64,000 nucleotides of DNA, from positions 18,169,001 to 18,233,000 of the forward strand of contig NC_081837.1 of assembly GCF_030867095.1 (NCBI RefSeq). Reading direction: 5' to 3'. Below are positions 1 to 10,558 of this stretch, piece after piece. The notes beneath the pieces were generated by a model. That model was not told the origin of the DNA. It saw only the letters and a program-made list of their open reading frames with translations, and ran no database searches. The DNA is from Alligator mississippiensis. Taxonomy: Eukaryota > Chordata > Crocodylia > Alligatoridae. Within the stretch, counting starts at the first letter, position 1. The number at the start of each line of letters is the position of its first letter. The translations under genes and the position numbers were made by a program.

Positions 1-532
1 GCTGAGTGACTGTTCATTGTTGATTGCTGTGTGATTGCTGCCTGGGCCTGAGTTAGCCCAGGCCTAGAAGGGTATGAATGGAGACTCCCCAGGTGACCAG
101 GGAGCTAGTGAACAGGGACTGCCAACAGGGGAGCAGTTTGCAGGCCAGTTCATAGGTAGTAGTACACACCATGTAGGAGTAAATGGGAGCTTGGCAGAGA
201 CTTCAGTTAAGTGAATGAGGAGAGGGGCTACTACGGGGGGGGGGGCGGGGGGTGACACAGCCAAGGACCCTGCCCTGCTGCTGCCTCTGGCCTGGAGCTT
301 CTGCGAGGCCTCCACCCAGACAGACCCCTTGGATGGGTTGGCAGTGCCCTAGCCCCCTGTCTGTGGGGGTTGCCTGGTAGGACCTCTGAGGCCTGGGGGG
401 TAACATAGGGGGTGGGGGTCCCCACACTTGTTCCACATGTGCCTGGATTGAGGCCCTGGAAGGGCAGGTGAGGGAACTTAAGGCAGAGGTGAGCAGGCTG
501 CGGGGGATCAGGGCTGCAGAGGATGAGCGGGC
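1..532 (+). mobile_element. Probable CR1 5' portion (ORF1-like coiled coil), degraded
   Basis: Around 440-530 one plus-strand frame reads as a short coiled-coil segment (IEALEGQVRELKAEVSRLRG), the type of Leu/Glu/Arg heptad segment found in CR1 ORF1 nucleic-acid-binding proteins. It runs straight into the ORF2 RT tail at about 533, so I read 1-1503 as one CR1 copy with most of ORF2 deleted. A G-rich run (about 236-251) breaks the upstream part, and no intact start is visible. The ORF1 assignment rests on one short segment and is tentative; the sequence upstream of 400 could be unrelated. Confidence 0.35.
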
Positions 533-1503
533 AGTGGGGTCCTGCATGGCTCGGTCCTTGGACCGATACTCTTCAATGTCTTCATCAGAGACTTGGACAA
601 GGGACTGAAGTGTACTCTGTCCAAGTTTGTGGATGACACAAAACTGTGGGGAGAAGTGGACACGCTGGAAGACAGGGAACATCTACAAGCAGACCTGGAC
701 AGGTTGGACATATGGGCAGAAAACAACAGAATGCAATTCAACAAGGAGAAATGCAAAGTGCTGCACCTAGGGAGGAAAAATGTCCAGCATACCTACTGCC
801 TAGGAAATGACCTGCTTGGTGGCATGGAAGTGGAAAGGATCTTGGAGTCCCAGTGGACTCCAAGATGAGCATGAATCGTCAGTGTGACAAAGTTATCAGA
901 AAAGCTAATGGCACTTTATCGTGCATCAGCAGATGCATGACGAACAGAACCAAGGACGTGATACTTCCCCTCTAGCGGGTGCTGGTCAGACCGCAGTTGG
1001 AATACTGCGTACAGTTTTGGGCGCCGCACTTCAAGAGGGATGTGGATAACCTGGAGAGGGTCCAAAGAAGGGCCACACGTATGGTTAAGGGCTTGCAGGC
1101 CAAGCCCTATGAGGAGAGACTAGGGCACCTGGACCTCTTCAGCCTCCGCAAGAGAAGGTTGAGAGGCGACCTTGTGGCTGCCTATAAGTTCGTTATGGGG
1201 GCACAGAAGGGAATTGGTGAGGCTTTACTCACCAAGGTGCCCCTGGGGGTTACAAGAAATAATGGCCACAAGCTAGCAGAGAGCAGAATTAGACTAGACA
1301 TTAGGAAGAACTTCACAGCTAGAGTGGCCAAAGTCTGGAATGGGCTCCCAAGGGAGGTGGTGCTCTCCCCTACCCTGGGGGTCTTCAAGAGGAGGTTAGA
1401 TAGGCATCTAGCTGGGGTCATCTATACCCAGCACTCTTTCCTGCCTATGCAGGGGGCGGACTTGATGATCTATTGAGGTCCCTTCCGACCCTAACATCTC
1501 TGA
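533..1503 (+). pseudogene. CR1 LINE ORF2 remnant: end of RT plus C-terminal domain and 3' tail
   Basis: This is the 3' third of a CR1 non-LTR retrotransposon. The frame at 593-868 carries the RT catalytic block as FVDDTKLW, followed by the typical [17 protein letters not shown] segment. A frame break and a stop near 865-975 separate it from 979-1476, which holds the conserved CR1 C-terminal domain (LVRPQLEYCVQFWAP, ERVQRRATRMVKGL, RFRLDIRKNF-type block). It ends with the CR1 3' signature (gatgatctattgaggtccct) near 1500. The closest relative in the window is the 48.7-51.2 kb copy on the other strand. The element is dead: it has no endonuclease, lacks most of RT, and contains stops. Confidence 0.92.
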
Positions 1504-2068
1504 CAGCTGAATGGAGGACGGTCACCTCCAGAGCTAGGCAGCGTGCGGCTGTGACTGCTTCCCCAATGCAACTGGGGAACAGAAACAAAGCCCTGGCAGC
1601 ACTGGAGGATGATGCAGCAGAGGAGCACAGGTGGTCTTCTCATCCATCCATCCTTCCAGGTCAGCAGTCGCCGTCAGCAGTTGCCATCAGCAGTAGGATG
1701 CCTGCATCAGGGAAGTCAAGTAGTATGAGGATGTCTCTCTCAACTTCCTGGTTCATGTCATAGTGCAGCCCCCTATATTATGGACATCACCTGCATCATC
1801 CACTTTAATGGCACTGGTTCTTGTTTGGCTGTACACAGCTATCCCAACTCACCCCCATACAGACCCAAGAAATGGACCAAGCTGGAGCTCGTCCAAGTTG
1901 AAGACTCCTTGCCTCTCCTGGACATGGACAGCAGCCATCCCCAGAAAGTAACATCCCAGATGCCACTAGTCAGCATCCCAGTGCTGGGAACTGTGCCCAG
2001 CAGTGGGAAGCGCTTCCCCCAGCCGGCCTCGGTTCCCCAGCACTGGGTCCCAGGCAGCAGAAGCAGCC
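1504..2068. other. Unassigned sequence
   Basis: No coding similarity, repeat family or RNA gene recognised. Several short open frames overlap on both strands with no domain and look like chance. Confidence 0.4.
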
Positions 2069-2184
2069 TCCTGTGATCCAGCAGGCAAATTGGGGGCCCA
2101 CCTGCACCCCTGGGAGGGCTGCGGGGGCTCTGCCAGACTCCTTCCGAGAGTGCAGGCCCCCGATCTGCCTGCTGGATCACAGGA
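2069..2184. repeat. Near-perfect 30-bp inverted repeat (stem-loop)
   Basis: The left arm is 2069-2098 and the right arm 2155-2184, with a 56-nt spacer. The arms pair at 28 of 30 positions, and both differences (A/G and T/C) would still pair as G-U in RNA. The arms start with tcctgtgatccagcaggca. This is probably the terminus or foldback of a non-autonomous transposon that continues to about 2500. Confidence 0.75.
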
Positions 2185-2500
2185 TGCTGCTCCTGCTTGT
2201 CAGCAGCTTGAGGTGCAGTTTCCTAGAAACCCCTGCACCTATGTCCTTGAAGCTTGGCAAGCTTCATGCCCTCAGAAGGGGCTACCACCCCTGCAAGTTT
2301 CATCAGAATCAGGCAAGAAATGACAAAGTTATAGGCTGTTTTGTGCTTCCTCATTATAGCCTATGGCAAAATGTCAAAACAGCGAAACCATTGCAAGGAA
2401 ACGGAATGGAACAGTCCTTCTGAAATGAAATGAAACTCGAAACAAAACACTGTTCCATAGAAATGGAAGTCGAAGCAGAATGCTGCTGTTTTGCACAGCA
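2185..2500 (+). repeat. Dispersed repeat, same family as 48349-48490 (minus)
   Basis: The stretch containing gtcagcagcttgaggtgcag, then ccttgaagcttggcaagctt and aggggctaccacccctgcaa, is matched in order by the reverse complement of 48349-48490. From about 2390 it becomes rich in gaaa/gaaac blocks resembling the terminal region of the hAT relic near 54.15-54.3 kb. The family could not be named; a non-autonomous DNA transposon attached to the preceding stem-loop is the likeliest reading. Confidence 0.5.
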
Positions 2501-3665
2501 CTAACATGCATCACTACAGACTAACTAAATAAGAGCGGGGTGAGAGAGATCACATACAAGTCTGTTTTGCAGACTTGGCAGTAGGAGCAGACTAGTAGTG
2601 GTAGGAACAGTAAGTTATGGTAACAATGGAACTGATGGGCATTCACTCCTAGTCACTCCCACCCAGCTGACCACCCAGTCAGTGCTTTCTGCCATGATGG
2701 GGAAACCCTGGGAATTCCCAGACACTGGACCATTATAAATAGGGATTCAGTTTTCTATTTGCCATGGAAAAATCTGGAAAAACACCTATTTTCTCATTTT
2801 GAGGAGAAACGTGCATTTTCTTCTTTAAAGGAGCAAAACAGGAAATAGAAGGAGGAATGTGATCAAGCAAGGGGTGCTACATGTATGTGCTCATGCTCAC
2901 ATGCACATGGCAGCCAGCCAGCATGGAGAGCAGTTCCCACAGCTCCCCACAGGTAGGTTTGGGTGTGGAGGGATTAATGCCCTTGCCATGAGGGAGGGAG
3001 GGATTTCGGCAGTCCTGGAGGCGCTGCCCAGCCGGGTTGGTTTACATGGGGCCTGGGCCTTGGGGTGTAAATGCAGAGCCCCAGGACCCTGGGCAGGAAG
3101 TGGGACAGAGTTGCAGGTGGCAGCCTGACTCCCTCACCGCTGCACACGCCCCCAAGGGAAGGCATGGGGGGCACATGCTCCCCATATTTTTGCATGGAGT
3201 AGATATGAGTTGCCTGCTGTGGGCTCAGGGCTGCCCCGCCAGGGGGCCTCCATGGGAGAGAAGGTGGGACCCAGCATGGTGGCAAGGCAGAGTGGGGTAG
3301 TGAGGCTCTGCTTCCACTGGGACTTGTGCACTGCCATAGCAAGGTACCCCAGTCTGCCCAGCAGCAGCGGGGTGGCAGCATGGAGTTGTGCCCGCTGCTG
3401 CTGCAGGGCAAGCAGGAGGCGTCGGGCTCCAGACAGTGGCACTAAGCCTCCCTACCCAGCCCACTCTACCCTCCCATGCTGGGTCTTCCCTGCTGTACCA
3501 CAGAGGCCCCCGGGGGAAGGCAGCAGGGTGGGGCACCAGAATGGCAGGGCTGCTCAGCACCACAAAGTGGGGGGACAGCCACAGCTGGACCCATGTCCGA
3601 GTGAGCAAAGGGGACAGGGTGAGCTCTGATTATTCCATGGTAAAACCCCTCAAACGACCAAAACG
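2501..3665. other. Unassigned, GC-rich in its second half
   Basis: The first 400 bases are AT-rich and featureless. 3000-3630 is GC-rich with many overlapping open frames on both strands (up to about 145 codons). None has a recognisable domain, and they overlap one another in several frames, as expected of GC-rich non-coding DNA. Confidence 0.4.
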
Positions 3666-3667
3666 CT

Positions 3668-4276
3668 GCCTTGCATCCATAGATGCTTCTCAAGCAAATC
3701 CCGGGACGTCATTCTCCCCTTGTACTCGGCCTTGGTGAGGCAGCAGCTGGAGCACTGCGTCCAGTTTTGGGCTCCACAATTCAAAAAGGATGTGGAAAAG
3801 CTTGAGAGAGTCCAGAGAAGAGCCACACGCATGATCAGAGGTCAGGGAAGCAGACCCTACGATGACAGGTTGAGAGCCATGGGGCTCTTTAGCATGGAAA
3901 AGCTCAGGCTCAGGGGTGACCTGATGGCCACCTATAAGTTTATCAGGGGTGACCACCAGTATCTGGGGGAACGTTTGTTCACCAGAGCTCCCCAAGTGAT
4001 GACGACGAGGTCAAACGGTCATAAACTACTACAAGACCGTTTCAGGCTGGACATAAGGAAGAATTTCTTTACTGTCTGAGCCCCCAAGGTCTGGAACAGC
4101 CTGCCACCAGAGGTGGTTCAAGCACCTACATTGAACACCTTGAAGAGCAAACTGGATGCTTATCTTGCTGGGATCCTATGACCCCAGCTGACTTCCTGCC
4201 CTTTGGGCAGGGGGCTGGACTTGATGATCTTCCAAGGTCCCTTCCAGCCCTAATGTCTATGAAATCTATGAAATTC
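3668..4276 (+). pseudogene. CR1 LINE 3' end (ORF2 C-terminal domain)
   Basis: The frame at 3720-4079 encodes the CR1 C-terminal domain (QQLEHCVQFWAPQFKKD, ERVQRRATRMIRG, RFRLDIRKNFF). It continues after a stop to the standard CR1 ending, gatgatcttccaaggtccct, and then the short tandem tail (tctatgaaa) near 4257-4275. It differs clearly from the first copy (GQGSRPYDDRLRAMGLFSMEK instead of the LQAKPYEERLGHLDLFSLRK type), so it is a different CR1 subfamily. It is 5'-truncated as usual for CR1, with the RT core missing. Confidence 0.92.
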
Positions 4277-4591
4277 AGTGCCAAAATGTAAAGGTACTTA
4301 GAATCTATTTCCTTATAGTGGTTGAGGCACTGGTAGGCTTCCAAAGTACTTTAAAATTGTAAAGGGGTGTAGGTTGTAGCGGTGTTGGTCTAAGGACATA
4401 GGCAGACAAGGTTCCTTGGGTGAATTTGATATCTTTTATTAGACCAACCCAAATAGTTGGAGAATAGTTATTAAGCAAGCTTTCGGGTTCAAAAACCTTT
4501 TGTCAGGCTAAGGAAGTTTCAGCAGTTGGTGTGTGCTCTTCCTTGATGGAATGAAAAGTAAAGAAGCCAGGGGCTGGGTTGGGCAGGGGAG

Positions 4592-5023
4592 TCAGTTGCC
4601 AGGCAGATTATAATGTGTCAAAAATCCAATGTCTATATTTAGTCCATGATCTCTAGTATCCAGGAGGTTGATGAAATGGAGCTCACAGGCTCGTCTCTGG
4701 GAAGTGTTGTGTAAATTTCCCTTGAGGATCAGGACTGAGAGATTGGAGAGAGAGTGGCCCTCCCATGAGAAATGTGCCCCCACCGGTAATTGGGTGTTTC
4801 TGTCTTCGATAGATTTCCAGTGTGCATTCATTCTGGTGCGCAGTTGTTGTTTGGTCTCTCCTACGTATTTTCCATCAGGGCATTTGGTGCATTGGATGAG
4901 GTATATTACATTTCTGGAGGTGCAGCTGTAAGATCCTGGGATGCTGATGGCTTTGTTGTGGGTGTAGTAATAGCGGGGGTGGTGGAGATGTGTTGGCAGG
5001 TTTTGCATTTCTTGTCCTGGCAC
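4592..5023 (-). pseudogene. PLE GIY-YIG endonuclease domain
   Basis: The C-terminal nuclease of the Penelope-like polyprotein, which makes the nick used for target-primed insertion. The frame starts in the linker (PGQEMQNLP is shifted relative to the upstream frame) and contains the first GIY-YIG strand as VIYLIQCTKCPDGKYVGET. This is followed by the conserved Arg helix (KQQLRTRMNAHWKSIED) and the block LPVGAHFSWEGHSLSNL, and it ends in a catalytic-Glu-type helix region (QRRACELHFINLLDT). The core residues of the fold therefore look present. The linker just upstream (about 5020-5060, other frame) has the CxxxCxxC pattern typical of PLEs. Inactive because it is out of frame with the RT. Confidence 0.88.
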
Positions 5024-5216
5024 GGTCTGGATCCTTTTGGTGTGTTCTGGGCTTGAGGAAGTTTGCTTCTGGTGATGAGGTTGGCGAGGTTCGGTGCTTT
5101 TTTGAAGGCTAGGATGGGTGGCTCTGGGAAGATCTTTTTAAGAATAGGGTCTCTTTGTAGTATGGGTTGCAGTTGTTTGAGGATTTTTCATATAGGTTCA
5201 AGAGAGGGGTGATATG

Positions 5217-6212
5217 TCATAACCAGCGGTGTGCGATTTGTGGGGTGGGGCTGTACTGCAGCAGTTCTTCACGTGGTATCCGGGTGGCTCTTTCAAACGT
5301 GTGATCTGTCTCTCTGGAGGAGTGTCCTTGCTGGGTGAAAGCCTTTTTAAGATTGGTGAGGTGGCGATCCCAGGTGTTCTCTTCAGTACCAATGCGGTGG
5401 TATCTGAAGGCTTGGCTGTATATCACAGCTTTTTTGGTTTGTTTGGGGTGATTGCTGGTTCTGCGCAGATATGTATGTTGGTCTGTGGGTTTCTTGTATA
5501 ACGTGGTCTGTATTTTATCATTCTGGATACTGATCATCGTGTCTAAAAAGGAGATGCTGGTGTTGGAGTATTCTAGAGAAAGTTGGATGGAGGGATGTTG
5601 ATTGTTGAATTTCTGATGGAACTCAATCAGAGATTGTAGGTTTTCAGTCCAAATGATGAAGATGTCATCGATATATCTGAAGTATAGCAAGGGTTTGATG
5701 GGGCAGTTCTTGAGGAAGTCTTCTTCCAGGTGGCTCATAAAAAGGTTAGCATACTGTGGGGCCATTTTAGTGCCCATAGCTGTTCCCATCATCTGGAGGA
5801 AGTGTTGATTATTAAAAGTGCCATTGTTGTGTATGAGGATGAAGTGTATAAGGTCAGTAATATCTTTGGGTCTGTATTCTGAGTTGTAATCTTGTTCCTG
5901 TAGATATGTAAGGCAGGCTTGGATGCCATCCTGGTGTGGGATGTTGGTATATAGGCTGGTAACGTCCATGGTGGCTAGGAGTGTGTTGCTGGGAAGGTGG
6001 CCTATGTTTTTAAGTTTCTGTAGAAAGTCTGCAGTGTTTTGTACAAAACTTGCTCTGTGGGTGACGAGCGGTTTTAGGATTGATTCAACGAAACCTGATA
6101 TTTCCTCAGTTAGGGTCCCATGGTTGGATATGATAGGTCTGCCAGGGTTCCCTTGTTTGTGGATTTTAAGAAGCATGTAAAAAGTCCCCGGGTTAGGTAG
6201 TGTGGGGATCAA
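5217..6212 (-). pseudogene. PLE reverse transcriptase core
   Basis: An uninterrupted 331-codon frame. In order it shows FYMLLKIHKQGNPGRPIIS (RT block 2a), LLATMDVTSLYTNIPH (block A with catalytic Asp), GTAMGTKMAPQYANLFM (block B), and LYFRYIDDIFIIWT (block C, YIDD). Then comes LEYSNTSISFLDTMI and the KKPTDQHTYLRR motif that distinguishes Penelope RTs from other LINEs. All three catalytic Asp residues appear intact. The frame ends at 5217 in a stop or frameshift before the Cys-rich linker. Confidence 0.92.
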
Positions 6213-6688
6213 GGTCTGTAGTTTCTCTTGTAGTCTTGATGGAAATGATTTGATGGTATTGTTGAGTTTTTTGGTGAAAAAGGATCTTCTTGTACTTCTT
6301 TATAGTAGGTGGTGTCAGAGAGCTGTCTTTTGGAGTCCTTTATGTAATCCTCAGAGTTTAGGATAACTATGGCTCTTCCTTTATCTGCTGGTTTTATTAC
6401 TATTTGGTGGTTACATCTTAGAGATTCTATGGCCTTTTTCTCTGGTAGAGAGAGGTTGTTGTTGTGGCGTGTGTTGCCGATTATTTCACTATTCATTCTT
6501 TCCCTGAAGCAGTCAATGTAGCGGTCAAGGTTAGGGTTTCGTCTACTGTGAGGTGTCCAATCTGATGTTTTTTTGGACTTTTTGGCGTTGATCTTTTCCT
6601 GAATGTTGTCAGAGGTATATTTAAAATTGTAATTATGTCTATAAAACATTATGTTCAACTGAAACCTACATATATAGTGGTGTTTCAT
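6209..6688 (-). pseudogene. PLE N-terminal region leading into RT
   Basis: The 159-codon frame upstream of the RT core carries the PLE signature IKPADKGRAIVILNSEDYI (RT block 1) preceded by a basic region (NLDRYIDCFRERMNSEIIG). It overlaps the next frame by 4 bases, meaning a frameshift separates block 1 from block 2. The true N-terminus is not evident and the element seems truncated at about 6690. Confidence 0.85.
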
Positions 6689-6690
6689 TG

Positions 6691-7489
6691 AAATAATGGA
6701 AAAACACAGATCTGGGGGAGTTTCATCAGAGAATTTGCAAATTTGAAACAGTTTGAGAAAACCAGGATCCCTGAATGAGGCATGCTGGAATTTGTGCTCT
6801 CACTGTCTACCTACTAATGGAGAAGCAGCAATGCTGTGGGACGATGCTTGGAAGAGTGATGTGTGTACACAATGGTGCCACAACTTATTTGATCCAGGAC
6901 AAATACCAGGATAATCTGGACCACGTCAGATGCTACTTTTGTTCATGCCCTAGGTTTTTCCCAGGACAATGCTTTCCCTGCTCAGCCTTGGGTCCTTTCT
7001 TAATGACAGAGACCTTATTGACTAGGAGCTGAAGCCTTGTGGAGGTAACAGTTTGAGATTTCTCCATGGCAGGCACTTGATGTTCTGCTTCTTTCATACA
7101 ACACCATAACCCCAACAGCTTTAAAAAGGAGATGTTTACTGGCAGAGCTGACCCTAGCGGGGTGCAGGGCCTGGGGTAAATCTAGTGCTGTAGCACTGCC
7201 CTGCATGCCCTGGACAGCACACAATCTTTAGCATGGGAGGGGGTTGAGTGGCTGGATGCGAAGCTGGCAGTGCGGGGAAATGGTGTGCGGTGGCGGCGCA
7301 GAGTGGGGCTAGGAGGGGCTGTGGCCACTGCACCCGGCTCTGTGGGGTCCCCCGAAGTGCAGGGCCTGGGATGGTTGCCCTGATTCCCCCTCCCACCCCC
7401 CCACCCCCCCGGGATGGCTCTGTTAACTGGTATAGTAAACTTCAGAGGCAGTACAGCAGGGTTCCCAGGTTCTTATAAACATAGAAAAG
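6691..7489. other. Unassigned; possible small GC-rich repeat at 7142-7420
   Basis: 6691-7140 shows nothing recognisable. 7142-7420 contains two related blocks (ggggtgcagggcctggggta near 7158 and gtgcagggcctgggatggtt near 7358) and ends in a C-rich run, which may be a small non-autonomous element. No coding signal was found. Confidence 0.3.
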
Positions 7490-9240
7490 TAGAGAACATG
7501 TAGTTCAACCCCTTGCTTGAACCAGGATCATCCCTATCTAAGCCATTTTAGGTAAGTCTTTTCCTAAACTATTCTTGAAGACTTAAGAAACAACCCTCAC
7601 ACACAACTGTCAGGCATAATCATTCTTTCACCTATCCTAGGGAAAGCTGAGGGCAAGGGTACTGTAAGTGTCTTGTTACTACAAGGACAGAAAGTAGTTT
7701 CTTAAACAATTTTTAAGTTATCCAAGGAAGAGGATCATTCCCCCGATACAGAAGAAGGCCAAACCCCTCATATTCCATTCAATATGACCAAGGGCTAGAA
7801 GTCCTTTCTGATCCTAATTGTGATGATTGGTCTGACCCTGAGTACAGTAGCAAGAGTCTCAGAGCATCAACTTCAGCTCCAGAAGAAGCATCAGCACAAC
7901 CAAGTCAAAACCCACAACCCAGGTTGTAGATAACACCCATTGCTTCTGAGGAAAGTGACATAAAAAATTAAGAAACTGACACCTGTAGCCAGACAAGAAA
8001 AAAAATCCTTCTTAACTCCATGTGGCAGCCAGAAACATGAGAAAACCAAACAAGTTCATTCTGCATTGCAACCTGCAGACTGCAACTACCCCCTCACCCC
8101 GCCAATATATCACACACCCAAACTCAGGAGTGGGCAAAATATGGCCCATGGACCAGATCCAACCTCCCAAGAGATGGTATCTGTTGCAGGGATGTGCAGA
8201 GAATGGATCATGGGTCTTTCCCGGGACCTGGACCCCAGGCCCAGGCTGTCACCATCCTATGGCCCTGGCCCTGGCTCTGAATGCCCGACCTGCTCCCAGA
8301 TGCCACTCCCCACCTTCCCATAACCCCATCCCATCCTCCCAGCTGAGCACGCTCTGCCCGTGAGACTCCTAGGCCAGTCTGCATTGAGATGCTGCCCACC
8401 GGGTCTGTCTGGTACCCCTGGTGGTGGGTGCCAGACGAATAGCCCCAGGGCCTCATAGGATCAATTGGCATCTCCCGGACCCCAGACTCCCCCCTTCTGC
8501 TAGGCTGGACAGTGTGATGGGGGTCCAAGTCCTCACCCCCCCACCATGGCCCTCAGCAGCTCACCAAAACTCCTGAAGTGGCCCTCTAGCCCAAATAATG
8601 ATCAGCCCTGCTCTAACTGGAAACTCATTTTTATCTTCCTATTCCATAAACGTATACTGTCTCCTTTTTCCCAGCCAATCTGGTTGTGGAGCTTTGCTTC
8701 ATTCTCCTAGTGCTGAACATCATCTTCAGTTTTTATCTGCTCTGGACTGCAGAGACATTCTCGTGGTCCCAGAGAGATGTGTGTGTGGATCACCTGGGAT
8801 TCCCTTCAGAACGTAATCCAGGCATTGCTACTCCTCAGCCGGCGCTCATCTAACCCTTCCTGAGCACTTCCTATGAAGGAGATTCTACAACATCACTAGG
8901 CAGTCTATTCCACTAGGAAGTATTTTCCTGATACACACTCTAAACCTAATTTGCTGCACTTTAAAGTCATGGCTACCTTCCCTACTCTCTGCACTGTGGG
9001 AGAAAGTTCTTCTCCCTCCTCTTTAGGGTAGCACTTCAAATATTTGAAGACTGTTATCATACCCCCACCTTACTCATCTTTTTCTGCAAGAAAAATATGC
9101 CCATTTCTTTCAGCTTCTCCTCATCTAAGTTGCCTTCCTTTTATCATTTGTGTTGCTCACCTTTAGCCCATCTCTCATTTCTCCCCATCCCTTTTAAATT
9201 GAAGTGGCCAGATCTCAGGGTAATTTTGAACTACTCACAG
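7490..9240 (-). mobile_element. Old CR1-like LINE remnant(s), split by a MITE
   Basis: 8825-9160 is typical reverse-strand CR1 3' sequence: gattctacaacatcactagg, then cagtctattccactaggaag, and tatttgaagactgttatcat. 7500-7960 has weaker CR1-like text (cctcatattccattcaatat, aagtcctttctgatcctaat). No frame survives. The two parts are separated by the hAT-type MITE at 8125-8610, though they may be separate old insertions. Confidence 0.6.
8125..8610. mobile_element. Non-autonomous hAT-type element (MITE)
   Basis: It starts caggagtgggcaaaatatgg and ends ataatgatcagccctg, giving the CAG...CTG ends and a GGGC-type terminal repeat also seen in the better-preserved element at 39399-39582. The flanking octamers cccaaact (8117-8124) and ctctaact (8611-8618) agree at 6 of 8 positions, consistent with a decayed 8-bp hAT target duplication. 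Confidence 0.6.
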
Positions 9241-9570
9241 AGCTTTATGGTCAGAAGGCTCCAAATACTTTTAATGAATTACATGTTAGGGATTATTTTC
9301 CTGGTCTTAGAAGAAAATAACAAATATCTGAGTCTTCCCCTGGTAACTCAGCACTAACCCCATGCTCAGCTGAGCAGCGTTGAGACTCCCAAGGGATAGA
9401 GGTTTACAATTCTTACCCAGCCGTCCAAAGGACGGTGCTTCTCCATGGGAGGGATCGCTTTCAGAATGCCAGCTAAGTCACCGACTATGACCCACACTCA
9501 AAGCTGGAGAGCAGGCCCATAGGATCCATGCTGGTGTTTGGATTCTGTGTCTCATCTCCTTGTTTTAACA
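9241..9570. other. Unassigned
   Basis: No coding or repeat signal recognised. It lies just beyond the pol 3' end of the minus-strand ERV and could include decayed LTR or 3' untranslated sequence, but no LTR match to the other side of the ERV was found. Confidence 0.3.
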
Positions 9571-9617
9571 CCTATACAATGCATGTCAACACTTTTGGTT
9601 GACATGCATTGTATAGG
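9571..9617. repeat. Perfect 20-bp inverted repeat with 7-nt loop
   Basis: The left arm is 9571-9590 (cctatacaatgcatgtcaac), the loop actttttg-like (7 nt, 9591-9597), and the right arm 9598-9617 is the exact reverse complement. A stem this perfect in otherwise decayed sequence implies a recent origin, or a very small foldback element. Confidence 0.9.
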
Positions 9618-9760
9618 ACGGACCACGTTCGGCTGCTATCCAGCCAAACTCAGGATGGCAGCCAAAGTCTTTCTTCGTCCTCTGGGCTCAGGTTACCTAA
9701 AGGACTGATAACATTGGCTCTTGGTCTTGATCGAGGTGGTGATCTTCCGAATGGGAGCAT

Positions 9761-10555
9761 TTACTTTCTTTGAGGCCGGAGATGATATCTTTGTTCTTTA
9801 ACTGATGAATCCGGCTGGGCTGAGGTGTTGGGTGCAGGGGAGAGGTTACTAGCACTTGCACCCTGATGCTCCTCACTTGCCTGAGTGAGGTCCTGAGGGT
9901 CTTTGTCCTTGGCCTCAGGGAAAGGCCCCAACCTTGGTTGGAATTCAGCTGCTTTGGGGTCCAATGGAGGTGATACCTTCTTGCAGTGCAAGGCGTGAGT
10001 TCACGTTTGGTGACCTTGGCAACGAACAGCAGTATTAGTTGTCAGAAGTACCTGGAAAGGTCCCTTCCATCTGGGTTGAAGTGCGTTTTTCTGTTGATGG
10101 ACCTTTACATAGACTTAATCTCCTGGTTCGAGGTTGTGACAGGGAACATCCGGTGGTTGAGGTAAGGCTTCTTGGACCTGTGAATGAACAGACCTGGCAT
10201 ACTTCATTAATGCCTTGCAATAATTTAGTACAGTTTCATCAGTTAATTGTAGGTCTGTTTGGTGTGGGGCAACAGGTGGTGTGGCTGGCATCCTCATGGG
10301 TCGTGCCATGAGTATTTCATAAGGGGTTAGGCCATGTTTTCTGTTAACAGTGTTTCTAATGTCCATAAGAGCAATGGGCAGGGCATCAGGCCATTTGAGG
10401 CCTGTTTCAGCACAAATTTTCAAAATGCGCATTTTTAAATCAGAGTTCTTACGTTCTACAGCACCACTTGATTGTGGATGATAACTACCGTGTAGGTGTT
10501 GCTGTATGTTGAGTGCTTGGCAAATGTTTTTTACTATCTGTCCTGTGAAATGGGT
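9761..10555 (-). pseudogene. pol: ERV integrase C-terminal half with GPY/F module
   Basis: Continues the integrase after the stop at 10559. The catalytic Glu lies in AVERKNSDLKM (about 10440-10470), followed by LPIALMDIRNTVNRKHGLTP, a typical gammaretroviral integrase segment, and then YEILMARPMRM. After another break, a frame at about 10010-10080 reads [17 protein letters not shown], the GPY/F chromatin-targeting module of gamma- and epsilon-like integrases. The last frame (9991-9761) ends HLRPQRK. Frameshifts and stops occur near 10115 and 9995. Confidence 0.82.
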
Positions 10556-10558
10556 GCC

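Larger units (their letters stand above)
4376..6690 (-). mobile_element. Penelope-like element (PLE), nearly full coding length
   Basis: A retroelement of the Penelope order read right to left: N-terminal region and RT entry (6209-6688), RT core (5217-6212), Cys-rich linker and GIY-YIG endonuclease (4592-5023), then a 3' terminal region to about 4376. The terminal sequence (agaccaacccaaatagttgg, then aagcaagctttcgggttc) recurs at 16.6 kb and in part at 51.25 kb, which marks it as the end of an interspersed family. The reading frame is broken at about 5217 and between 6209 and 6212, so the copy is inactive. Penelope elements with a GIY-YIG nuclease are known from fish, amphibians and reptiles. 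Confidence 0.9.

Noticed and set aside
3134-3738. Several overlapping 100-145-codon frames
   Set aside because: They occur in GC-rich DNA in almost every frame and strand, with no domain or start context.
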